Below are positions 19,882 to 33,120 of a DNA stretch of 64,000 nucleotides, in pieces. Positions within the stretch are counted from its first letter, which is position 1; each line of letters starts with the position of its first letter. Below the pieces are notes generated by a model. The model made no database searches. It saw only the letters and a list, made by a program, of their open reading frames with translations, and had not been told where the DNA came from. The position numbers and the translations under genes are program-made. This stretch comes from Cranoglanis bouderius (lineage: Eukaryota; Chordata; Actinopteri; Siluriformes; Cranoglanididae), in assembly GCA_023630585.1 (NCBI GenBank), contig CM042564.1:18068242-18132241 (forward strand). The letters are read 5' to 3'.

Positions 19882-20989
19882 GGCAAATGAATATAAAATG
19901 CATCGTTTAAACAACTGATCCATATTTTATATTGCAGTATGAAGAAAATGGTAGATGAAAGCTTACTGAGTAACATTTTTAATAATGCAATGATTAATAG
20001 TACTATTTAACAACATTAACATATCAGTGTCTCTGAACTACTTTTTAGTTGCCAGCAATCTGGACAGAAATATAAATCATAGAGCAGAAGGTTCTGTAGA
20101 GAGTATGACTGCTGTTTTATGGTCAGGAGGGGAGTTGGTGGGAGCTGCCAGCACAAGTTGGTTTAACTGAGCCCTTTGGCTGTACTATTCAGATTTGGAT
20201 CCTGCTGACTCTGAAAATCACTTTGTTCCAGTTTACTCTGTGTTTACTTGAGTGAGAGGTCACCATTGCAGCAGGAGAAGTGGAAATTCCAGGTAACAGG
20301 AGTCAAGTACTTCCTACCATTGTGAATGGGTACATTGCCCTAATTAGGAAGGTTAGCAAATACACTGAAGTAAAAACAAAACACCACCAGTTTTTGGACT
20401 AACATTTCAATTAAAAATAGAACTACAGCATGAACCAGAAATCAACACCAAATGTCAACATTTTACAGTCTTTCAGCATCCTGTGTGAGTGCTTCTTGCA
20501 GCCACACCTGTTTGATATCTCTGTCACAGAGAACCACTATGCCTCTAAATCTGCAGTCATGACATGCTCTCCCATTTGTGTAAAAGGTCCAGATGAAGTT
20601 TCTGTTCATTGACAGGCACCATAATGCTGTCTTCTGATCCTGATGTCTTCTATCTTCTGAGGTAATATATGGGGTGGTAATGGGTATGAACCCTATAGAT
20701 GACATCAGAGGAGTGTGGCCAGATTGTGGTCATCTAGTCAGTGCTGTCTATGCTGGCACAAATGCTTGCCTACAGTGACATTGGAGGCATTACAGAATAC
20801 ACAGGAAACTGCACGTCACATTTTTCAGTGGCCTAAGCTTTGAATTAAGGGCTTTTTAAAGGTTACCTGATTAGACATTGTTCCATCTGGATTTTATTAG
20901 GTAAAAAGGAATGTGGGGCCCTTGCTTAAGCCTCATACCACAAGCTGTATTAGTGGTTGTAGTGCTTAAACAAATTGCTGTTAATTTAT
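19882..20989. other. Non-coding stretch
   Basis: Single-copy-looking sequence with no recognisable exon, RNA gene or transposon end. Confidence 0.4.
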
Positions 20990-21056
20990 TCTTTCATTCA
21001 TTCATCTTCAGTAACCTCTTTATCCTGGGCAGGATCACATTGCATCTGGAGCCTGG
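20990..21056 (-). mobile_element. SINE 3' fragment fused to a Tc1 fragment
   Basis: attcatcttcagtaacctct, ttatcctgggcaggatcaca and atctggagcctgga are the 3' end of the mermaid-type SINE, read in reverse. It stops abruptly at about 21056, where Tc1 sequence begins. Confidence 0.65.
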
Positions 21057-21912
21057 ATCTGTCTTCCAAACAGTTCCACTTTAGACTCATCAATCCACAG
21101 AGCATTCTCCCAAAAGGTTTGAGGATCATCAAGATGTGTTTTGGAAAAATTCAGATGAGCCTTATTGTTCCTGTGTTAGCAGTGGTTTTCACCTCGCCAC
21201 TCATCCATGTATGCCATTTTTGCCCAGTGTCTTTGTGGAGTCATGAACAGTGACCTTTACTGATGCAAGAGAGGAATGTAGGTCCTTTGATGTTGTCCTT
21301 GGCTCTTTTGTCACTTGCTGGATGAGTCATTGCTGTGCTCTTGGAGGAACTTTGGAAGGTCGGCCACTTCTGGGAAGGTTCGCTTCTGTGCTGAGTTTTT
21401 CCATTTGGAGATAATGGCTCTCACTCTGGTCCTCCTAGAGCCTTTGAAATAGCTTTGTAACCCTACTCAGACTGATGTATTTCAATCACCTTCTTCCTTA
21501 TAATTTCGAGAATTTCTTTCAATTTTGACAGTGTGTTACTGGGTAAGACCTTTTAACCAACTTCATGCTGTTGAAAAAGTTCTATTTAAGTTTTGATTTG
21601 ATTGAACAGGGTTTTCAGTAATCAGGCCCGGTTGTGTCTAGTCCAGCTGAATCCCCTTTATGAATGCACTTTCATAGGTTTTGGAAATTAGTAACTATGG
21701 GGGCAAATACATTTTCCACACAAGCCTAGTTGGTATTGGATAACTTTTTTGCTTCAATAAATAACATTATCATTTAAAAATTGTATTTTCTTTTTACTCA
21801 GGTTGCCTTTGTTTTATCTTAGATTTTGTTTTAATTTCTGAAACAATTTAGTATGAGATGTACACAAAAACAGAAGAAATCAGGATGGGGCAAATGCTTT
21901 TTCATAGCACTG
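21057..21912 (-). mobile_element. Tc1-like fragment, one end only
   Basis: Minus-strand transposase remnants, then a terminal repeat ending agcactg/TA at 21912. The final ~650 bp closely match the 52307-53556 element (shared ggtaagaccttttaaccaac and taactttttt-type blocks). The opposite inverted repeat is missing. The start near 21057 is joined directly to a SINE end. Confidence 0.8.
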
Positions 21913-23495
21913 TATTTATGTATTCATTTTTTCAGTTTGTATATTTGTTTTCCTACATGTTTTTTTCCCCTTACTTTTTATTGTGAAATCAAATATAATG
22001 GCATTAGATCATTCACTAAACTTGCATACATCCCAGTTTATATATCTGGCTAGCTTCACCAGACTATGATTTTGCAGACACAAATGATGAGGGAATGAGG
22101 TTGCACTCCACAGGTCTATTAATCCTGCCATATTGTATTGGCTGGAAACCTTAGCTAGCAGTACCCTAATCCTGAGTGGTGCCCCGGTATCTGTAATGAA
22201 AGATAATAGCAGTCAGAGCATTGTTTAAAGCCTATCAAAACATTCATTTACCTGCCCTAAAGTTTTGCTTGAGTTTTGTTTTTCCCATGGGAAGGAACTT
22301 ATTAACAGACCCCCTGCTGCCCAACCTTCAGCTGCATAGCAGGTATAGTAGTGCATTTGTCTTAGTTTCACCTAATTTGCTTATCCAGAGCAGATGTTGC
22401 TACAAGGTTGTATAAAAGCTTAGCATTTTAATGTAATACTCCTACAGTAAGCTTGATCTACACTACTGGTGAGACCAGTAGTTAATGGGAACTTTTTAAG
22501 CAGGCAATTATATTTGCTAATATTAACTTTACAAAATGAGTTTTGTTCATAAAAATCAATGTGAAAAACAGCTGAGACAAGGTTACTATCACTATTCAAA
22601 TCAGTTCCAAGGCAAACACAGAAGAAGTCTGGGGAAAAGGCCAGTCTCTATTTTGGATACTGAGTTGTTTGCTTTGTGTGTGAAAGGAGGAGCAGCAGGG
22701 GAAGTCCTAGGACTATCATATCAGGTGATATTTTTGCGGCTTCCCCACAATAAGAAGACCACAATAGCATTTCCTTCCCCTGTCTACATCCAGGTACATG
22801 CAACACAATGCTGTAACTTTATTTATGTGTGCTGTATACAAAACTAAACATATCTAACTCTATTTGTCTTTTATTCACTTATCCTTAGACTTTTAGAGTT
22901 GTTGTGGATTATTAAGTTGTCAATATAAGTAAAAAGCAAAGTAGATAATTTTTAGCCATAAAATTGTTTGTGGCCAACCTCTAAAGAAGACGATTTCCTC
23001 CTCTAAACCACAGAACAGAAGCTCCCCTTTTTACAGAAGCTTAAACAGAGGGCATAAATCATTCAGAAATGATATGACCACATGACTCCCTCACAAAGCC
23101 TTGCTAAACATAATAACTGTGAATAAGTGGAATTTACTCAGTGAGTTAGAATGGTAATAGAATTTAGGAATTATGGAGATAGCTAGTGTTTAGTCATCCT
23201 TGGCATTTCTGATGCAGTGAAATTACCTTGCAACTACAATGAATTCATTTGCTTTATTACTGCAACAATTGAGTTGCATAAGACCTGTCATATTCCTACT
23301 GAGCTATTACAATTGTACATTATGTTTGTTTTATTATCAGAGTTTGACCTCACATAACTATGATAACTATGATCTGGGAATCTGTATTAAACTCTACCAT
23401 TCCTTTTCTTTGAAAAAATCATGAATTTGAACATGCAAGGTTAATGTGGCTGAGATTTCATTCAACCTCATTAGAATAATGTAGTAATAATAATA

Positions 23496-23594
<99 letters not shown>

Positions 23595-24479
23595 TTTTTA
23601 CAAGTGGTGTATGTCAGCATGTAGTCTCCAATGACGCAAGACCACCAACCGAGTCCACAAGCACTCAATATGTAAGAAACGGTATAATGGAAGTTCAAGC
23701 TTTTGCCTGAAACCACAGTGGTGCTGAGGGTGACTTTCCACTCAATAAACCTGGACACATTTCTGCAACACAAGGACGTACTGTTTTACCTGCAAAAACA
23801 TTCAGTGGAGGCCCATGGCAGAAGCATTAGCTGCCCGAGTTTCATTTTAATTCTTTTACAGCCCTGGCTACTACTGACTGAGAGAAGATAGATCATACTG
23901 CGCTGGCGGTTTGTAGTGGTTCCCATACTCTGAGCTCTGCCAATGACTCTTTTGTGAGGGTGGTATTTCACTTGGAACTAAGTCAGACATGTGGTTGCCA
24001 TCAGCTTCTTGACCCCGACACACAAGATGGAGCTGACCCTGAAGCTGCATGCCAGCTGGGTGAATAGACACCAAACTAATACTACGAGACTACCCTGCTC
24101 TTAAATATGCTTCTCTTCAAGTGTGGGTTTGCTTGCATATAACTATGGGTTATTAGCTCTCTTTATTTGAAGATGAAATAGCAGATCTAATGTAATATCA
24201 AATTACTGCAAGTCTAGATGAGTACATATGTATTTTCATTGCATTCTTGTTCATGCATTTAACTTTTATGAACAGACACATTTATCTTTGAAAATTTTAT
24301 ATAATTAAATATGAAAAAAACCGATAGAAAAAAGTGATACAAAAAATGGATGGATGGATGGATGAGAAAGACCTCATATACCATACATTAATTACTAGGT
24401 ACATTTTATATAAAGGATTAAACAATTGCCTTAAAATGTACTGTGAGAGACTCTATAGTACAACAGCTTACAGATTGTG
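21913..24479. other. Non-coding stretch
   Basis: No recognisable gene. Contains a (TA)n tract (23500-23586). The frame at 22536-22847 and those at 23703-24074 show no known domain. Confidence 0.4.
23500..23586. repeat. (TA)n microsatellite with T-run
   Basis: About 43 TA units followed by 13 T (to 23599). Confidence 0.95.
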
Positions 24480-24822
24480 ATACATTCATTCATCCCTCTT
24501 CAGTAACTGCTTTATCTTGGTCAGGGTCACACTGGATCCGAACTCTATCCCAGGAGCACTGGGGAGTGAGGCAGGAATACACCGTGGATTGGACAACATG
24601 CACACACATTAACCTGATGGGACACGATGCACATGCACATTCACATCTAGAGGCAATTTAGCATAGCCAATCCACCTACCAGGATGAAACTGGTATTTTC
24701 TCCAAATTTTCCAAGAGAAAATGCACAGAAACTCAACACAGACAGTAATCCAAGCTCAGGATCGAGCTGGGAACCCGCAAAGCAGCAACACTACCCACTG
24801 CGCCACTCTGCCAACCAGTTGC
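24480..24822 (-). mobile_element. Mermaid/DANA-type SINE, near full length
   Basis: Read in reverse. The 3' end attcattcatccctcttcag is followed by tatcttggtcagggtcacac, gaggcaatttagcatagcca and aggatcgagctgggaaccc (complement of the B-box). The A-box/head, gcgccactctgcc, is near 24810. It is the most complete copy in the window. A tRNA-derived head with the shared core defines the family. Confidence 0.8.
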
Positions 24823-25484
24823 GATAGTTTTTTTTTCTGATTTGAAGAATTATTGCTAATCTTACATCTAACAGATTTTGGTCAGTGAATGAGAACAACA
24901 AAACACATTACTCCCTTTTCACTCCATGTTGGATAGCTAAGGATATTAGCAAATCTTGAATAGGCTTTGCATTCCTCAGTTTTTTATATCCCTATGGAAA
25001 CTTGTAACCCAAATATGACATCAATTTTCCATCAGGCACATAAATATTTGTATTTTCCCATCTACTACACACATGCAAATGGAGAACAACAAATATTATG
25101 TAAAAAGTTACTTTGAAAAGGATGCATGCGCATGATCTTGTAGACACATTTGCATAGTGAATATCAGGGAAAAATAATCTTCAGGTGATCCCTAGACTCA
25201 AATTCCACAAATATAGCATGATTTGATCTGCAGATCATTCACTCTATAGGGACCACAGCAGAGCCACAATAACATATTGGCTGTATTATGCAAACCCTCA
25301 TATTAATGTACAATGCAAAACATGTGGTCTGCCTTTCTCATGGGCATCATTAGCTTTTTCCTGTCAATGGAGAATGTGCACATAGTACACTACTGCCCTC
25401 AAAATTTGACTAAATAGATTTCTTAAACAGCTTGATGATGTTTTGACAAAACAGTGGCTATGAATGATCATTAATTAATTCTGT
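24823..25484. other. Non-coding stretch between SINEs
   Basis: AT-rich sequence with no recognisable gene or repeat. Confidence 0.4.
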
Positions 25485-25822
25485 CATTTTCATCAATAAC
25501 TGTTTTATCCTATTCAGGGTTGCAGTGGATCCAGAGCCTATCCCAGGAACACTAGGTGCAGGGCTAGAACACACCCTGAATTGGACCCATCACAGGGCAC
25601 CATGCTCACACATTCACACAACCATTTTAGGGGAAATTTAGCATAGCCAAATGACCTCCAGTCCCCCTACAGTTTTCGGGAGGTGGGAGGAAACCGGAGA
25701 ACCCGTTGGAAACCCATGTGGACAAGGTGTGTACATGCAAAACTCCACATAGACAGTAACTCAAACTCAGGATTGAAGCAGAGACCCTGGAGCTGTGATG
25801 TGGTGGTGTAACCGCACCATGA
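25485..25822 (-). mobile_element. Mermaid/DANA-type SINE, near full length
   Basis: Same family and orientation as the copy at 24480. Landmarks are ttatcctattcagggttgca, cagtggatccagagcctatc, gaggaaaccggagaacccgt, and the head region ending ggtggtgtaaccgcacc. Confidence 0.8.
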
Positions 25823-28800
25823 CCAATCATTTACTGTATATTTGGATTTCTTGTAATGAAACAAACCAAAGTTTGGGGTATGCTAAAAAGCCAGCTTCAG
25901 GTTCAGAACATGCCTCAAGGAAACAAGGAAGGTTAGGGCCCAAGTTGATTTTAAATCTATCAAACTTTGATTCAATTAATGATCTTATGGTTGTATTCCT
26001 CTTTAGGCTGTAAAGATCTCTGCTTCTGCCAACACTGGTTTGTCACATCATTGAAATCTCGCTCACCATGTGTATAAATGTGCAGGGGCATTAACAAGAA
26101 TGGTGCTACTGGAAGGAATTTAGACAAGCAGTTCAAGAATAAGAGCTGATCTATGGCTTACCTAAATTTGAAGAGCATGTTAACCTCTAGAACCAGATAC
26201 AGCTAGGGTAGGCAGAGTGAATCACACAGGATTGGGGTTAGGATATGAGTGCTTTCAGAGAGTTGGTTTTGTTATAAGTCAGCCATTCCAAAACAAAAAG
26301 CAGATGTAGAGTTTATCTTGACTTTTTATCTCTCCATACAATCAATCAGAGAAAAGACATGTGTCAAAACAAATGTGGCCTCTCAATCACATTCAAATTA
26401 AATAAAAGTGTAAAAAACAAAAAACTGATGCACATTTTTATATCAGCTCACCTTCTGTACTTCTGTTTATATTACTATATTATCAGTTCAAATAAGTTCT
26501 GGACAGGCAACAGGTTTGTTTTAAGGTTTGTAATAAAGATGATGAGCGCACACACACACACAAATAACTTTTTTACTAGTTCCTACCAGTTCATATGAGA
26601 TGCAGTGCTAAAAATAACTTGTACATTTTGTGTTATGTGTACTGAACTAAGAGAGACTTTGTGAACACCGCATGTAAGAAGGTCACCTCTTATACACCAG
26701 TTGCAAATGCATCATACACAGTGAAATGTGAATGAAATGTGAAAAGTGAAATGTCTCCATGGAATGATGTTCTTCCATCCAGAGCAGCAAATATAGTTGT
26801 GGAAAGGATGTTAAATTCATGCTGAACTACCACTGAATATATACAGAATATTACACTGCTGCATGCCACCAGAGCCAGTAGAAGATGAAACATGAAGATA
26901 AAAAAAAAAATCACTCACCGTGGAATAACCTTATGATAAATATTCAGCAATTTTTTTTTCATAAAGTTTCTGAAGTCCAGATTTGATACCACACATTTAG
27001 CACTTAATCCAAATACTACAGTGTTTCTCCTAATTGTAACCATCCAGCACTGTTGAATACACTCCTAGTGGAACATCCAATCCATGGTCTTCTCAATACT
27101 AGGTTAGTATACTTAAAAGGTTTAATTTTGCTGTCCCAGAGCCCAGAGCCGGTGACTTCCTCTAGCAACTAGACTGTAATGACAGATTTCTCTCCTCCCA
27201 AATCGTGCCTTACAAACAGCAGGAAGAGTGTCACACAGCCAGTGAGACAGCAAACGGGAGAAAAGGGGGAAAAGGAGGAACGGTCTAAAATGGGCAGGGT
27301 TTGGGAAGAGGGGGAAGGAAAGCAGAGAAGGAGGGAGGCTTTATGTGTTGTTAAGGAAACAGAAAAAGAAAGCCAGAGACCAATTATCTAAGATTTTCCA
27401 CACTGAATAAAACTTCACAGTACAAGTGAATGACTAAAGCATTGACTGAAATGGGTGTGTTCACGTTCAAATACTCTGAAATGTAAAAACACAAGCTTTC
27501 TTTGTTTCTTTGTTGTCTTTTCAACAAAGGCTGCATGTGTTTTCTCTACATTTGCTTCAAGCAACAAGTATATCTCTGTAATGAACAATATAAAGATGAA
27601 AACACACTCTAACCAACTGGACTATCTTTAGGAGGACACAGACATTATCACTAAAAATATAATTTATATAATAAAAAAAACTATGGCATTCTGACATATA
27701 TTTAAAGGCATTTAACTTGACTGAAAACCTACATAGAAGTGTTAATCCATGCAGATCCCCTATTGCCCTCCTGATCCCCTATTGCCCCCTATGTAGGTGT
27801 GAGTGAGACATGAAACCTGACCATTCTTGCCTGAAGTAAGGAGCATGCATGCATGAGCAAGTCCACCTTTGCATCACTCTGAGCTACACTGCTACCATAA
27901 TTTAAGCGCCACCATTTAAGACAGTATACGAAGGTCAGGAATGATTCAATCCATTCTGTAATCAAATGGTTCTCATGAAGGCCATTAATTATATATTTTT
28001 ATTCCTTGAAATGTCCATATGGAATCTGTAAACTATTTGTAATTGATGACTAAGTAACAAGAAAGTTCAAGATCTTAAATTTTATTGGTTGTACAGTATG
28101 AAATATGGGGGAACTATATTAGGGTAAATACACTAGGATACTAATAGAATGGTCCAATCAAAACACCTTCATTTCTTCATCTTTTCCTCAACACTTTATT
28201 TCTAGCTTGCAGTCAGGTTATAAGAAACAACAGCAGGACCCTTTCAGTCTCTTTAGGATTATCAGGGTAGAACAGAGAAAAAGAAAGACGAACCATGAAT
28301 TTTGGAGGGCTGTAACAGTATTCCTCCATTTGTTCCAAGAGCGACATTTCTGGATTGCTCACTTCTCAATCTGAGTTGAATCTTCTCTTGGCTGGCAGAT
28401 GTCCACTTGTCCCCAAGACTGATTTACACTCCAGTAAAAAGCTAATGGGGAATGCGGGGTAGGGGAGAGAGGAGATAGGCTCTGGGATTTGTGGGCTGTC
28501 ATGGCTGACTTATCATAAACCCAATGCTCCCTTTTATGAGTCACAGAATGATTGCTTGAGCATTCCTTGTATCATGACTCAGTTGATGATGATTTGAATT
28601 TGTAATCAGAAAGTGGTTTTTGAAAGGAGAAAAAGGAGCATTATCTTTCAATACTGTCTACCTGTCTCTGTGAGAGATATAATGAGGGATGGAGGTGGTA
28701 GGTGAAACAAGACAGTACTTGTCCACGAGGATCAAAAACCAAGGTGAAATAAGGTAAATGCTTAAGAGGCGTATAGGTCTTAAGTGAATGTGGGCTTTAG

Positions 28801-28830
28801 TTAACGTTTTCAGTGCAGCAGCATATAATG
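25823..28830. other. Non-coding stretch
   Basis: No supported exon or transposon. A short duplicated motif, gatcccctattgccc, occurs twice at about 27755-27790. The frame at 27179-27391 is basic and low in complexity without homology that I recognise. Confidence 0.4.
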
Positions 28831-28831
28831 T

Positions 28832-29017
28832 GGATTGGCTAAGATAAATTGCCCCTAGGTGTGAATAAGTGTGTAAATGTGTGTGTGCATGATGTCTGTG
28901 ATGGACTGTCTCATTCAGTGCGTGTCCCTGCCTCATGCCCAGAGTTCCTGGAATAGGATTCATATCCACCACAAACCGTGACAAAGATAAAACCGTTATG
29001 AAACTGAAGATGAATAG
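28832..29017 (+). mobile_element. Mermaid/DANA-type SINE, 5'-truncated
   Basis: Forward orientation: ggattggctaagataaattg, cccctaggtgtgaataagtg, tgatggactgtctcattcag, cgttatgaaactgaagatga. The head is absent. The 3' end runs straight into a pentanucleotide repeat. Confidence 0.75.
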
Positions 29018-29066
29018 CATAACATAGCATAACATAACAACATAACATATAACATAACATAACATT
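29017..29066. repeat. (CATAA)n repeat at SINE tail
   Basis: About ten cataa/cataaca units directly after the SINE 3' end, consistent with a tail-derived microsatellite. Confidence 0.85.
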
Positions 29067-30794
29067 ATTGATCTCAGGAATTGCAGTGAAAATGCTTAAT
29101 TGATTAATCTCAATGATCTGGGGCATAGAGAACTGCTAAAGTAAAGTAGATTACTAGATTGGTATATTAGTAAACACCAGTTTATACACATACATCATAC
29201 ACCAGACATGCACTAGTTAGCTCTTACTGCAAACTAAAGCTAAACTAAATGCTCTGTGAACCCTAGAATTGAGGGGAGTTAATATTTCTCAAATCAGCTA
29301 ATAATCTACTAATTGACAGCATAATTGCATTTGCAGTGCAAGCTGTGAAAGTGTAAGAGAGGCATAATAAGAGTGGGTTAATAATCTCTACAAAATGCCA
29401 TATATTTAAATAGGAGGGGATTTGTGGAAGGCATTCCGTTGCTCTATTTAATCAAGAACTCAAACATTTCGAAACATAAACATGTTCTTCATGACTCTCT
29501 CAACTGACATCAAAATTTCAGCACTAGTGCTAATGATGTGGGAGTTTTGGAAAATTCTACCCCACAGCCTATTAGTACACTGGAAGATTCCTGGCTCATT
29601 GGACCTACTTATTAAAACAATCCCACCCAAAAAAAGACATCTCCGTACAGGTACAGCCCAATACGTCTTACATAAAGAAACGTGTCTCTGCCAGTTAACC
29701 TCTCTATTTCTAGCAAAGTCCACTCTTTAAGAGGTATTTGGATGGAACATGTGTTGTCTGGAAGGGTTCCTGACAGAAGGATGAAAACTTTCAGTGGAAT
29801 TCATGGCCTGGTGTGCTTAAGAACACATAAATATGTTTTCCACTCTCATGGAACCCTTGTTATTGTAGAAGGAGAGTGAGCTAGTTAAGAGCTCCATGCT
29901 GATTGCCTCCCCAATGTTGTTTTTGGTGAATGTGGAAAGAGTTTTGGCATGACTGCTAGGAAAGCGAATGCAGAAGGAGAAGTCTGTTTGGTATTAGATG
30001 GGAGGGCTAAGACAGGAAATCTCTTGGGGGGACCGATGTGGTCTGTCCATGTTCGGCAACGCTCCCAGAGCACCAAGACTGGACCAATAAAAGGATTCAG
30101 TGTTCTTTCCTTAACTGAGGGAGGAGAGGAAAGGTGGGGGGTGAAGTATAAACATGAGTGAGTATGATGATGGACTGGGAGGGGCAAAGGGCAGCAGGAT
30201 TACTTAAAATGTTCATCACCTTTTCAGGCAGGCATGCTCCTCCCAGCCATTGCACTGTAAATATAGAGTATCTGAAAAAAAAATACACACTGACTAGTTG
30301 TGCATGCAAAATGAAAAGGATTGGGCAGTGAGCAAAAAGAAAGGGCATGTTAGGATCCTTGGAAAATGAATGTCACAATCAATAAACAAACAAACAAGCA
30401 AAAGACAGAAAGGGCTATTTAGCTAATTATACTGTATAAATGTGTAGTAATATAAATGTTATGTTGCTGTTCAAAAACCTTTTTGCTGGTAGGCCTTGAG
30501 TTTACAGCTGAGTCATTAACAGAATTTACTGGAAACTGGTGCCAAAAATTCACAAGGCTAAAACAGTAATTACACACGAACAAAAAGAGATGGTCCCGTT
30601 TCTGTGGAGGATAATTGCAGACAGCAGTCTGAAACAGTGGCCGCTATGTTCATTACTGTCCAGAGCCACTTTGATTTAAACTTTGTTATTTTTAAAAGGT
30701 CCAATAAAACTTCCAAAATGAATTATACTAAAAAACTCAAGCTTATTCAGTGTTAGGAAAGACGTAACCATTTCTGAAAAATATAAACCAAGCA
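29067..30794. other. Non-coding stretch
   Basis: No recognisable gene or element. Frames at 29460-29730 and 29885-30187 have no known domain. Confidence 0.4.
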
Positions 30795-31215
30795 GGTCTC
30801 TTGAACCTATGAAAGCAGGTCTACTAATGGTGCCTAGAGGCAGGACCAAACAGGGAGAAGCTACATTTAGCTATTATGTTACCCATAACTGGAGCCAACT
30901 TTCAGAAGACCCAAGATACATCCCAAATTTAGCTATTTTTAAGTCAAGTCTTTCTGTTCTCTTGCGTCTTTTAAATGAGCACTCAGGGCTAGCACTGCAC
31001 TGCACTTCATCTTGTCTATGTTACTTTGCATTGCATGCTTTTCTTCCAACTTTATTGTATATTGCTATTTTGTAACTATTTTATTAAGTTTGTTGTGTTT
31101 ACATCTGTTTTATTCCATTATATCTTGTCTTTTTGCTTTGTGAAGCACTTTGAGTTGCCTCAGTGTATGAACTGAGCTATATAGACAAATTTGCCTAGCC
31201 TTTTTGCCTTGCCTA
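30795..31215 (+). mobile_element. L2-like LINE 3' end
   Basis: The frame at 30809-31075 contains MVPRGRTKQGEATFSYYVTH and NWSQLSEDPRYIPNLAIFKS, the C-terminal tail of L2/CR1-type reverse transcriptase proteins (pattern P-R-x-x-T-x-x-G-x-x-x-F-S-Y-x-x-x-x-x-W-N-x-L). Then follows a 3' UTR with tgtgaagcactttgagttgc and tgccttgcc, the L2-type tail. It is severely 5'-truncated. Confidence 0.7.
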
Positions 31216-33044
31216 TTTAATACACTGTGGATATCCTCACAGAAATGTCTGTTGAGCTACTCTACTTTTGAGATAAATGTTAAAGATTTTATGGAAACCT
31301 TCATGTTTGTGCATCCAGCTTCCAAAAAAAAAGCTGGATGCACAGCTTCCAAAAAAGATTCTTGAGCAATGCCTGAGCTGGTGATATTTGCAGATTTATA
31401 TTTAACAAACAACATTCAAACATTCCCTTATTTCAAAAAGACACTGCAAAATCTACCTCCAGATTCTTTTTTTCCCCAATAATATAGCTTAGTGAGACAT
31501 GTCTTCATGATAGGAAAAATAAACAATTGGTTTCTCTTTAGAGAATATGAATGTCATTAGAGAATTCTCTAAGGTATATAATCTTTATTTGGTCTCCATG
31601 GTGGCCTGCACCTTACATACCAACAATGACCTCTTAACTCAAGGTCATATGTTAATACAATAGGGACTGGCAAATGTGTTACTTATATATGCATTACAGC
31701 TTTGTGGTTAGAGGCAACATTTGTACACTTGGTTGTAAACTATGTTTAGATCTTGAAGAGAAAAGTAGTCATAATTGTTACTGTATGACTATACGATTAT
31801 TACTATAAAGGGAAAAATGTATATATCCACACCCAAGTCAAATGGAAAAAATACACCAAGGAGGATCTAAATTTTAAAGGGTAAAGAGAAAAGAGTGGCG
31901 AAGAAGTAACATTTCAGAACAGTCACATGTGCATCCATAAATGATCATGTTTTATATGCGGACAGTGGTGCTACAGTGAGTTGGAGTCTTGTGAGGTTGA
32001 TCCATGCTGTGGGCCACAGAAAAAAAGAGGACGCTGATTCACCCCCTCCTGCAATTTAACCACAACTGAGAGTCACTCTGTCTCATCCAAATGGAAATCC
32101 CAACCATACTGTTTTGTAGCATTCTGGTTTGGTCAACATGTAAACATGGTGGTCTGCCAACAGGAAATTAGTCCATGTACATTTTAAAACTTCCCAAGTA
32201 TTCCTGTTTGTTGAAAACAAAAAAGGCCAATGGAAAAAATACTTTTCTAAACTTATCACAGTTCACAACGCATCAAGAATGGAGTTTTTATTGGCCTTTC
32301 ACCTTTTGTTTAGGTCATTATCCTCATTTGTCAGCTAAAGACTTTCTTACTACAGCTTAAATGTGTCTTTGAATGCCTACGTGATGAGAGCCCATTGGCT
32401 GTCACTGCTATGATGGACAGAGGACAAGTGAACTTTGCCCACACATCCTGATGACTCAGTTCTGCCTCTTATGACTTAATAGCTCAGTGATCACCCCCGA
32501 GGGACATGAGTTAACATTCTGACCATTCATCTCTTTCATTCCTCTACTCTAACCTCTTCACTTTGCTGAACTGCTTCCTGGGTTATTTTTCTTCTCGAAA
32601 GGAAGCTGGGCTTTACTATATTTGTTTCGTTAAAAACACACAAACTTTTCCTGAGATACAGTGTACACTGGATAAATAAAGAGATAAACTTTGTAGCTGT
32701 CTTACTTCATATGCTGAACTGTTCCACTTCCAGAGTGTACAGTTGCAGACTGCTTTGTCTTGATTATTGAGATTCTTTTTCTGGTATACTGTATAGAGCT
32801 ATGAGTTGACCTATGAGTATAAGTTTCAACCTGGCACTTTGGTTAAAAATGGGTTAACCACGACTGCTAAGTGGCGCAACAGAAAAGAATTTGTGGCCAC
32901 GAGAGTGCAAAATTTCTGGGTGGGAGGGATGGCATACTATCTCTCCCCTGTCTATCAAAGCGACACTTATCGGTTGTGGGCATCTGTGAGTTCATGCATG
33001 CAGAATCGGGCTTTCCTCGGAATGTGTTACACTGAACTGTGATG
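31216..33044. other. Non-coding stretch
   Basis: No supported gene. A perfect short hairpin lies at 31309-31343. Confidence 0.4.
31309..31343. repeat. Perfect 13 bp inverted repeat (hairpin)
   Basis: GTGCATCCAGCTT is followed by a 9-base A-rich loop and its exact complement AAGCTGGATGCAC. Immediately downstream the loop-flank agcttccaaaaaa is repeated. Confidence 0.85.
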
Positions 33045-33120
33045 CTGTATGAGCAGCAGTTCAAAAAGATGTGGAGCACATGCTAGCCCCACCCTCCCAG
33101 GTTGGTAGATTTCTTGTGAA
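33045..33120 (+). repeat. Unclassified dispersed repeat, copy 2
   Basis: tgagcagcagttcaaaaaga and ccaccctcccaggttggtag match the copy at 3273-3400. Upstream sequence back to about 32870 (gcgcaacagaaaagaattt) may belong to the same element. Confidence 0.5.

Noticed and set aside
24480..25822. tRNA genes from tRNA-like heads
   Set aside because: A- and B-box-like text belongs to mermaid/DANA-type SINEs and does not fold into a complete cloverleaf.
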